From contig DBYB01000031.1 in assembly GCA_002309995.1 (NCBI GenBank), positions 1 to 8,244 on the forward strand: a stretch of DNA of 8,244 bases. Reading direction: 5' to 3'. Positions 1 through 5,636 of this stretch are shown here, one piece after another. Below the pieces are notes generated by a model, which was given only the letters and a program-made list of their open reading frames with translations, was not told where the DNA came from and did not search any database. Source of the DNA: Bacteroidales bacterium UBA1197 (GTDB taxonomy: Bacteria; Bacteroidota; Bacteroidia; Bacteroidales; UBA932). The position numbers were made by a program, and so were the translations under genes. Each line of letters starts with the position of its first letter. Positions within the stretch are counted from its first letter, which is position 1.

Positions 1-11
1 TACCAACCCCC

Positions 12-24
12 GCAGCTACGCTGC
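12..24. repeat. small hairpin next to a C-tract
   Basis: A 5-bp perfect stem (gcagc at 12-16, gctgc at 20-24) closes a 3-base loop (tac) and is preceded by five C's (7-11). Its reverse complement resembles a hairpin inside the helicase-gene element at 2055-2067, including a matched pair of stem changes. Alone it is too short to be convincing; it is listed because of that similarity and because it lies beside two further hairpins. Confidence 0.4.
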
Positions 25-42
25 TGAATCCAACCTCACTGT

Positions 43-73
43 GACTGAGGGTCCAAACACTGGACCCTCAGTC
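43..73. repeat. hairpin repeat copy 1 (GAGGGTCC stem)
   Basis: This is a perfect 13-bp inverted repeat: gactgagggtcca at 43-55 pairs with tggaccctcagtc at 61-73 around a 5-base loop (aacac). The same core stem, GAGGGTCCA/TGGACCCTC, recurs 52 bases downstream with a different loop. Two copies of one stem with unrelated loops suggest either a repeat family (REP-like) or tandem regulatory or termination hairpins. No protein-coding role is apparent. Confidence 0.8.
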
Positions 74-92
74 TCGTTTTAGGGGGTTTTTT
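43..92 (+). terminator. possible intrinsic terminator of an upstream gene
   Basis: The 13-bp stem-loop at 43-73 is followed on the + strand by tctcgtttt and then agggggtttttt, which is T-rich but broken by G's. On the - strand no T-tract follows the hairpin, so any terminator activity would serve a + strand gene to the left of the window. The interrupted T-run makes this only a candidate; a repeat element is an equally good explanation. Confidence 0.35.
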
Positions 93-96
93 GACA

Positions 97-123
97 CTGA
101 GGGTCCATCGGTTGGACCCTCGG
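97..123. repeat. hairpin repeat copy 2 (GAGGGTCC stem)
   Basis: gagggtcca (99-107) pairs perfectly with tggaccctc (113-121) around the 5-base loop tcggt. A T-G wobble and a C-G pair extend the stem to 97-123. The stem core is identical to that of the hairpin at 43-73, but the loop and the 3' flank differ and no T-tract follows, so this copy does not look like a terminator. Confidence 0.75.
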
Positions 124-190
124 CTACGGTCTGAGCCGGAAACCGAAGGATATACGCGATTCGTCAAAATGACAGGTTCGAGAAAATTAC

Positions 191-198
191 TATCTTTG
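191..198 (+). promoter_or_regulatory. Bacteroidota -7 promoter box for the NIF3-like/thioesterase unit
   Basis: TATCTTTG matches the Bacteroidota sigma-ABfr -7 consensus TAnnTTTG exactly. It ends only six bases before the ATG at 205, so transcription would begin at or within a few bases of the start codon, giving a leaderless or near-leaderless mRNA. No clear TTTG -33 box is seen at the usual spacing; the upstream sequence is AT-rich (about 164-190). The call rests on the -7 match and its position. Confidence 0.55.
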
Positions 199-204
199 CG
201 GGGT

Positions 205-984
205 ATGAAAGTCAGAGAAATAGTTAGCGTGATTGAGATGACGGCGCCGCTGCGGCTGCAGGAGGAGTGGGACAACTCCGGCCTGCAGGTGGGTTTCCCC
301 GATGCCGGCGTGCGCAAGGTACTCGTATGTCTGGATGTAACCGAGGCGATAGTTGACGAGGCGGCCGCAAAGGGTTGCGGGATGATAGTGTCCCACCACC
401 CGCTGCTGTTCAAGCCCCTGGCGCAGGTGAGCGACACCACCTACCAGCAGCGCTGCGTGGTGAAGGCGCTCGCCGCCGGCATAGCCATCTACTCGGCCCA
501 CACCAGCCTGGACAACGCTCCCGGCGGGGTCAACTATAAGATAGCCGAACTTATTGGTCTGCAAGGCCTTGAGTGGCTCGTGCCGCAAGCGGGCGGCGAA
601 GGAGGATCCGGTCTGATCGGCACCCTGCCCGAGGCCGAACGCGACTCCGATTTCCTGCGGCGCATCAAGCATACCTTCGGGGTGGAATGCCTGCGGCACA
701 GCGAATGCAGCGGCCGGCCGATAAAGACCGTGGCCCTCTGCGGCGGCGCCGGAGGTTTCCTGATGAGGGATGCTGTACGCCAAGGGGCCGACTGTTTCAT
801 CACCGGCGAGTTTCATTATCACGACTACTTCGAGAACGACGGCATGCTGCTGGCCGAACCGGGCCACTACCAGAGCGAACGCTGCACCATCGACCTGCTG
901 GCGGGTATTCTGGCCGCCGGTTGCCCCGGGCTCGAAATCGTAAAGACCTCCATCGACACCAATCCGACCCGCTATGACGCCTGA
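205..984 (+). CDS. NIF3/YbgI family dinuclear metal center protein
   Basis: This 259-residue protein belongs to the NIF3/DUF34 family, whose members (for example E. coli YbgI) form hexameric toroids with a two-metal site. Database labels such as 'GTP cyclohydrolase 1 type 2' come from one report, and the cellular role is unsettled. Family metal ligands are visible: His64-His65 in SHHPLLF, Asp103 in AHTSLDN, and His221 and Glu225 in GHYQSER. The N-terminal EEWDNSGLQVG (20-30) is another signature. Many Bacteroidota homologues are near 365 residues with a central PII-like insert; this one lacks it and resembles the short YbgI form. ATG 205 was chosen because the family N-terminus starts there and a -7 box lies just upstream; the upstream TTG at 91 would read through a hairpin. 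The 3' end overlaps the thioesterase gene by 11 bases, so the two are probably co-transcribed and translationally coupled. Confidence 0.93.
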   Translation: MKVREIVSVIEMTAPLRLQEEWDNSGLQVGFPDAGVRKVLVCLDVTEAIVDEAAAKGCGMIVSHHPLLFKPLAQVSDTTYQQRCVVKALAAGIAIYSAHTSLDNAPGGVNYKIAELIGLQGLEWLVPQAGGEGGSGLIGTLPEAERDSDFLRRIKHTFGVECLRHSECSGRPIKTVALCGGAGGFLMRDAVRQGADCFITGEFHYHDYFENDGMLLAEPGHYQSERCTIDLLAGILAAGCPGLEIVKTSIDTNPTRYDA

Positions 985-1717
985 TAAGTACGAGGAGCAG
1001 TATATCGTCCCCTGCTATTTCATCGACTGCAACGACCGCCTGCGCCCGTCGTCGTTCTTCGACATTGCCCAGGAACTTGCCGTACGCGGCTCCACTATGC
1101 TGGGCGTGCCCGATACGGTACTGCACGAGCGCGGTCTCTGCTGGATACTGCTGCGCAACGCAGTGCATTTCGACGCGCTGCCGCGGATAGAGGAGCGGGT
1201 GACCCTGCAAACCTGGCACAGCGGCATCCGCGGCCCTCTCAGCACCAGGGACTACCGCGTGCTGAACGCCGCCGGCGAGGTGATTATCAGGGCAACAAGT
1301 TCGTGGGCGCTGATGGATATGGAGGCGCGTTCGCTGGCCAAGCCGGAGCGCATCTTCGACATAATGTCGCCTGAGCCGCAATGCCCCGAACGCGCCATGC
1401 AGCCCGACGCCCCCAAAATCATCATCCCGGCCGACTGTAAGGTGGAAGACGCCGGCGTGCACGTGGTGACCTACTCCGACCTGGACTACAACCACCACGC
1501 CAACAATGGCAAATACCCCCATTGGGCGATGGATTGCCTGCCGGCGGAAGTCACTGCCGCTCAGCGCGTTACCGATTTCTATCTCAACTACAACCGGGAA
1601 GTCCGCCTCGGCGAGACCGTCCGCCTCGTCCGCGCCCAGGCCCCCGACGGCGCCTGGTACATCGAAGGCCTCATCGACGGCCTCCAAAGCTTCATCTGCA
1701 AGATCGTGTTTGATTAG
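974..1717 (+). CDS. acyl-ACP thioesterase (FatA/FatB-like, double hotdog)
   Basis: This 247-residue cytosolic enzyme of the acyl-ACP thioesterase family hydrolyses acyl-acyl carrier protein to free fatty acid and ACP. The N-terminal hotdog half holds YFIDCNDRLRPSSFFDIAQELA (15-36) and the TWHSGIRGPLSTRDY segment (80-94). The C-terminal half holds SDLDYNHHANNGKY (168-181), equivalent to the plant SDLDxNxHVNNxKY active-site motif. By that alignment Asp171, Asn173, His175 and Glu209 (in NYNREV) are the likely catalytic set. The residue after Glu209 is Val210, where plant enzymes have the Cys once proposed as nucleophile. The length is normal for bacterial members, which lack the plastid targeting region. 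The ATG lies inside the end of the NIF3-like gene, supporting coupling. The stop overlaps the stop of the opposing helicase gene. Chain-length preference cannot be read from sequence. Confidence 0.9.
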   Translation: MTPDKYEEQYIVPCYFIDCNDRLRPSSFFDIAQELAVRGSTMLGVPDTVLHERGLCWILLRNAVHFDALPRIEERVTLQTWHSGIRGPLSTRDYRVLNAAGEVIIRATSSWALMDMEARSLAKPERIFDIMSPEPQCPERAMQPDAPKIIIPADCKVEDAGVHVVTYSDLDYNHHANNGKYPHWAMDCLPAEVTAAQRVTDFYLNYNREVRLGETVRLVRAQAPDGAWYIEGLIDGLQSFICKIVFD

Positions 1718-4233
1718 CGCTTCTCGGGGCGCATTTTGGCGTACTTGAGGAGGAGGAGTTTTTCGCCGAGGAGGTCAAAGCGGACGCGGGCCTTGAGTTC
1801 GGGGACTTTGCCGGTGATTTCGAGGATTTCGCCAAAGCCGAAGCGGTTGTGCTCAATACGCATTCCGGGCTTGAAATCCGTCATCGGCGACGGCACAAAG
1901 TCCGGATCTACGGGAATGTTCGGATTCGTTGGAGCAGAGTGGGGACTGGAGGGTCCCCCAAGACGGGCGTGGCCGCCCGTGGCCACCCCTTTGGGCAAAT
2001 GTCCCCTGGGGGACAAATAGGGGGAAGACAAACCGTCGGAGACGGGGGGGACCCGCTGCGGAGCAGTGGGGGGGATGAGGACCTTTGGTCCGAACCCGTT
2101 CTGGGGGATCCCTCCAGTCCCCACTCTGCGATCTGCCTTCCCTGCTAACCTGTCCAGCCTGCCGCCGGTCCAGCGACTTCCGAAGCCGCCCCACTCGTGG
2201 CGGAGGCCGTCGGAGGAGAAATCTTCCTCGTCGAGGGCACCGTCGAGGTAGCGGGAATCGATCTCCCGCAGGAAGCGCGAAGGGGCGTTGGACTCGTGGC
2301 GGCCGTTGCGCATACGGGTACCGGCGTAGGACAGGGCAACAGCCTTGCGGGCGCGGGTGACGGCGACGTAGAACAGTCGCCTTTCCTCCTCGATTTCCCT
2401 CGGATTCATCATCGAACTCTGGTTCGGGAAGAGATTCTCCTCCATTCCCGCCACGAACACGTACGGGAACTCCAGGCCTTTGGCGGAGTGTACCGTCATC
2501 AGCGCCACCTTGTTGCTGGCGTCTTCTTCATCGACTTGATCGACGGCGGAGAGCAGCAGCGCGTTCTCCAGGAAATCATCCAGCGTGAAGACCGCATCGG
2601 CTGCCTCCTCGGAGTCGGCCGCCTCGTCGCGCCGGTCTTCCACGAACGACGCCACCGAGTTAACCAGCTCCTCGATGTTCGCGAAGCGGGTCATACCCTC
2701 GATGGAGGTATCGTCCTTGTAGAGGCCCCAGAGGCCACTGTCGTGCGCGATGCGCTGGGCAAGCACGTATGCGTCGGTGTCTTTGACGCAACGGGAGAAA
2801 CCGTCTATCATCTCGCAGAAGGCCCTGATCTTCAGCACCGCCGCGCTGCGCAGGCCGTACGCCTCGAGGCTGTCGGCACAGGCGGCCCTGAACAAAGGCA
2901 GACCGAGCGCCTGCCCGGCAGCCTCGAGCGCCTTGAGCGAAGTGTCGCCGATGGAGCGCGCCGGCTTGTTGACCACCCGCTTGAAGGACTCGTCGTCCAG
3001 CGGATTCACGGCCAGCTTGAAGTAGGCCATCATATCCTTGACCTCCGCCCTCTCGAAGAACGAATTGCCGGAGTACACCATATACGGGATGTTGCGGCGG
3101 CGCAACTGCTCCTCGAGCGCACGCGACTGGGAATTGGTGCGATACAGGATAGCGAAATCCTCATAGCGGGCCCCGTCGCGGCGGAGGCGGGACTGTATCT
3201 CCGACACAATCTCCACCGCCTCGTCCTGCTCGGTGAAGGCCCTGAGCAGCTTGAGCTTCTCCCCTTCCTCACCCTCCGAATAGCACTTCTTGGGCAGGCG
3301 GCCGGTGTTGTGCTCGATGATGGAATTGGCCGCATCAACTATATTGCGCGTGCTGCGGTAGTTCCTCTCCAGGCGGAACATACGACATTCCGGGTAGTCC
3401 TTCTTGAAATTCAGGATATTCTCTATCTGGGCGCCTCGGAAGGCGTATATAGACTGGGAATCGTCGCCCACCACGCAGATGTTGTGGTGGCCGGCGGCGA
3501 GTTTCTTGATGATGAGGTACTGCGCCTTGTTGGTGTCCTGGTACTCATCTACCATTATATAGGAGAAGCGCGAGGAGATGTCGGCCAGCGCCTGAGGGTT
3601 GTCGCGCAGGAGGATGTTCATATTGACCAGAATGTCATCGAAATCCATCACGCCGGACTGCTTCATACGGGCCTGGTAGCGCTCATAGACATCCACGATG
3701 CGGGGCTTCTTGGCGTAGCTGTCGGCCTTGAGGGCACCTGCGTCGGCCCTGTAGCCCGACACCGTGACCAGGTTGTTCTTGGCCTTGGAGATGCGGGACA
3801 GGACGTCGCGCGGCTTATATACGGAATCATCAAGTTCCAGCTCCTTAATGGCCGCCTTGACGGCGGAGACGGAGTCGGACTGGTCGTATATGGTGAAGTT
3901 CTCGGGATAGCCCAGACTTGAGGCGTAATCCCTTAGGAATCTGACGAAAATGGAGTGGAAAGTGCCCATCACCACCCGGCGGGCCTTCCAGGCTCCGACC
4001 ATCAGGGCGATGCGCTCCTTCATCTCGCCGGCAGCCTTCTTGGTGAAGGTGAGCGCCAGCACCCGCGAGGGCTCGCACCCGTGCGCCAATACGTTTGCCA
4101 CGCGGCTCGTAAGCACGCGGGTCTTGCCGGAGCCCGCTCCCGCCACTATCAACACCGGCCCGTCCAGGCACTCCACTGCTCTTTTCTGCTCCTCATTGAG
4201 CCCTTCGAGTATTGCACGCACATTGTTCTCCAT
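1714..4233 (-). CDS. uvrD: ATP-dependent 3'-5' DNA helicase, UvrD/PcrA type (SF1A)
   Basis: This 839-residue superfamily 1A helicase unwinds DNA in nucleotide-excision and mismatch repair and clears replication blocks. Motifs in order: Q-motif LNEEQ (12-16), Walker A AGAGSGKT (31-38), Ia LTFTKKAA (61-68), II VDEYQD (228-233), III GDDSQSIYAFRG (256-267), IV LERNYRS (288-294), V ALMTVHSAKGLEF (577-589) and VI FYVAVTRAR (621-629). The C-terminal domain (about 789-839, PGMRIEHNRFGFGEILEI...) matches the small Tudor-like end of PcrA/UvrD. All motifs are intact. The start is MENNVRAIL at 4233, since an upstream in-frame ATG would add 13 unconserved residues across the promoter. The oddity is residues 702-767, a Pro/Gly/Ser-rich stretch encoded by the palindromic element at 1934-2129; it lies between motif VI and the C-terminal domain, in a linker that should be flexible. 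UvrD and PcrA are hard to tell apart by motifs alone. Confidence 0.95.
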   Translation of the reverse strand: MENNVRAILEGLNEEQKRAVECLDGPVLIVAGAGSGKTRVLTSRVANVLAHGCEPSRVLALTFTKKAAGEMKERIALMVGAWKARRVVMGTFHSIFVRFLRDYASSLGYPENFTIYDQSDSVSAVKAAIKELELDDSVYKPRDVLSRISKAKNNLVTVSGYRADAGALKADSYAKKPRIVDVYERYQARMKQSGVMDFDDILVNMNILLRDNPQALADISSRFSYIMVDEYQDTNKAQYLIIKKLAAGHHNICVVGDDSQSIYAFRGAQIENILNFKKDYPECRMFRLERNYRSTRNIVDAANSIIEHNTGRLPKKCYSEGEEGEKLKLLRAFTEQDEAVEIVSEIQSRLRRDGARYEDFAILYRTNSQSRALEEQLRRRNIPYMVYSGNSFFERAEVKDMMAYFKLAVNPLDDESFKRVVNKPARSIGDTSLKALEAAGQALGLPLFRAACADSLEAYGLRSAAVLKIRAFCEMIDGFSRCVKDTDAYVLAQRIAHDSGLWGLYKDDTSIEGMTRFANIEELVNSVASFVEDRRDEAADSEEAADAVFTLDDFLENALLLSAVDQVDEEDASNKVALMTVHSAKGLEFPYVFVAGMEENLFPNQSSMMNPREIEEERRLFYVAVTRARKAVALSYAGTRMRNGRHESNAPSRFLREIDSRYLDGALDEEDFSSDGLRHEWGGFGSRWTGGRLDRLAGKADRRVGTGGIPQNGFGPKVLIPPTAPQRVPPVSDGLSSPYLSPRGHLPKGVATGGHARLGGPSSPHSAPTNPNIPVDPDFVPSPMTDFKPGMRIEHNRFGFGEILEITGKVPELKARVRFDLLGEKLLLLKYAKMRPEKR
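1934..2129 (-). repeat. palindromic repeat element inserted in frame in the helicase gene
   Basis: A 196-bp GC-rich segment is bounded by perfect 20-bp inverted repeats (1934-1953 and 2110-2129). The pairing continues for seven more base pairs after a one-base bulge at T2109. Nested inside are further hairpins: 1963-1980 (acgggcg/cgcccgt), 2001-2014 (gtcccc/ggggac), 2055-2067 (gctgc/gcagt with a G-T wobble) and 2079-2091 (ggacc/ggtcc), plus several G- or C-runs. The segment has no TTA, CTA or TCA on the + strand, so all three - strand frames are free of stops. It encodes residues 702-767 of the helicase, unlike the rest of that protein in composition. No target-site duplication was recognised. 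No transposase is present, so any movement would depend on enzymes elsewhere. It could be a non-autonomous repeat of REP or MITE type; the orientation given is that of the host gene. Confidence 0.75.
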
Positions 4234-4240
4234 AACGACG

Positions 4241-4273
4241 CGAAAATACAAAAAAAAGTGGTATCTTCGCAAA
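4241..4273 (-). promoter_or_regulatory. promoter candidate for the helicase gene
   Basis: On the - strand TTTG (4273-4270) is followed, after 21 bases, by TATTTTCG (4248-4241). This resembles the Bacteroidota -33 TTTG and -7 TAnnTTTG pair with one change (C for T) in the -7 box. Only seven bases separate the -7 box from the ATG at 4233, so the transcript would have almost no leader. The spacer contains a run of eight T's on this strand. It also overlaps the opposite-facing nqr promoter candidate. Confidence 0.55.
4262..4269 (+). promoter_or_regulatory. -7 promoter box for the nqr operon
   Basis: TATCTTCG matches TAnnTTTG except for one C, and lies 33 bases before the nqrA ATG. Transcription starting about 6-7 bases downstream would give a leader of roughly 28 AT-rich bases with no Shine-Dalgarno sequence, as is usual in Bacteroidota. 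No convincing -33 TTTG was found. The box lies inside the -33/-7 spacer of the opposing helicase promoter candidate, so the two could interfere. Confidence 0.5.
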
Positions 4274-4302
4274 CTAAAGCAAATTTAATTATTCGCTATA
4301 CA

Positions 4303-5631
4303 ATGTCTGATATCATCGTTTTGAAAAGAGGTCTGGACGTGCCTGTAAAGGGCTGTGCCGACCTTCGCGTCAGCAAATCGATGAACCCCGCGACCGTTGC
4401 GGTGCAGCCCGGCTGCATCAAGGGCCTGCTCCCCAGGCTCCTGGTCAAGGAAGGGGACCGCGTGCTCTGCGGCTCCCCCGTCATTGCTGACAAGAAGAAC
4501 CCTGACATCCTCCTCACCGCTCCCGTAAGCGGCACCGTGAAGGAAATCGTCAGGGGCGAAAAGCGCAAGCTTCTCGCAGTTCTGATCGAGGCGGATGAAA
4601 AGCAGGAATTCGCAGAATTCAAGCCCGGCGACGTCCGCAGCGCCCTGCTCAGCAGCGGCCTCTGGCCCGTGCTGGTGCAGCGCCCTTACGGCATTATGGC
4701 CGACCCGGCCGTGACGCCCAAGGGCATCTTCGTATCCGCTTTCAACACCGCTCCCCTCGCCGCCGACACCGAGTTTACCCTCGGCCAGCAGGTGGCTTTC
4801 ATCCAGAAGGGTATCGACGCGCTGGCACAAATCGCCCCCGTGCACGTGTCCCTGGATGCTTCCGTAAAGGATTCGGCATTCGCCAAGCTCAAGGGCTGCA
4901 CCCTGCACCGTTTCCAGGGCAAGCACCCTGCAGGCAACGTGGGCGTGCAGATCAGCCACATCAGCCCCATCCGCAAGGGTGAGACCGTGTGGACCCTGCC
5001 CCTCCACGGCCTCGCCGCCATCGGCAAGCTCTTCGCAACCGGCCGCTACGACGTGAGGCGCCTCGTCGCCGTCTGCGGCCCCGCCGCCATCGAGCCGTCC
5101 TACGTGGAGACCGTTCCCGGCACCCCGGTGAGCTGCTTCGCCCCCTTCTACGGCAACACCCCCGAGCTCGACCGCTTCGTGAGCGGCAACCTGCTCTCCG
5201 GCAGCAACGTCGGAGCCGACGGCTACCTCGGCTGGGCCGACGACCAGTTCACCATCATCCACGAGGGCACTGAAGAGGAGCTCCTCGGCTGGATCCGCCC
5301 CATCCGCTGGAACCGCTTCAGCACCGACCGCAGCTACTTCAGCTGGCTTATGCCCTGGCGCAAGTACGATATGGACACCAACCTCCACGGCGGCCCCCGT
5401 CCGTTCCTCATGAACGACGGCTACTACGCCAAGGTGCTCCCTATGGACATCTACCCCGTGTTCCTGGCCAAGGCCTGCATCGCCGGCGACATCGACAAGA
5501 TGGAACGTTTCGGCATCTACGAAGTGCTCCCCGAAGACCTCGCCACCTGCGAGTTCGTCGATCCGAGCAAGATTTACATCCAGGATTGTATCGCAAAGGG
5601 CATTGACCTGATGCTCAAAGAAATGGCTTAA
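4303..5631 (+). CDS. nqrA: Na+-translocating NADH:quinone reductase subunit A
   Basis: NqrA (442 residues, near the usual 445-450) is the soluble cytoplasmic subunit of the Na+-NQR complex and has been linked to quinone binding. Its N-terminus carries a barrel-sandwich/lipoyl-like fold, seen as VKEGDRVLCGSPV (48-60) and APVSGTV (73-79), a pattern shared with RnfC. The C-terminus has the conserved NqrA ending FGIYEVLPEDLATCEFVDPSKI (within the last 50 residues). No signal peptide or membrane helix is visible. The start MSDIIVLKRGLDVPVKG matches the family N-terminus, although the frame stays open upstream into the helicase gene. It is the first gene of a compact operon; nqrB begins five bases after its stop. 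Codon use is strongly C-ending, which fits a well-expressed respiratory gene. Confidence 0.95.
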   Translation: MSDIIVLKRGLDVPVKGCADLRVSKSMNPATVAVQPGCIKGLLPRLLVKEGDRVLCGSPVIADKKNPDILLTAPVSGTVKEIVRGEKRKLLAVLIEADEKQEFAEFKPGDVRSALLSSGLWPVLVQRPYGIMADPAVTPKGIFVSAFNTAPLAADTEFTLGQQVAFIQKGIDALAQIAPVHVSLDASVKDSAFAKLKGCTLHRFQGKHPAGNVGVQISHISPIRKGETVWTLPLHGLAAIGKLFATGRYDVRRLVAVCGPAAIEPSYVETVPGTPVSCFAPFYGNTPELDRFVSGNLLSGSNVGADGYLGWADDQFTIIHEGTEEELLGWIRPIRWNRFSTDRSYFSWLMPWRKYDMDTNLHGGPRPFLMNDGYYAKVLPMDIYPVFLAKACIAGDIDKMERFGIYEVLPEDLATCEFVDPSKIYIQDCIAKGIDLMLKEMA

Positions 5632-5636
5632 AAGAT

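Noticed and set aside
91..204. Longer NIF3-like reading frame starting at TTG 91
   Set aside because: The extra 38 residues are encoded by a hairpin repeat and promoter sequence and do not resemble the family; ATG 205 gives the standard N-terminus.
1934..2129. CRISPR array or tandem repeat in the helicase gene
   Set aside because: The repeats are inverted and nested, not regularly spaced direct repeats with unique spacers.
1934..2129. Frameshifted or broken helicase gene caused by the element
   Set aside because: The frame continues without interruption into an intact C-terminal domain, so the gene is not a pseudogene on sequence grounds.
2197..3921. 574-codon open frame on the + strand, antisense to the helicase gene
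   Set aside because: It lies wholly opposite a gene with all SF1A motifs; its translation is low-complexity (Val/Gly/Leu/Arg-rich) with no recognisable domain, as expected from GC-rich codon bias.
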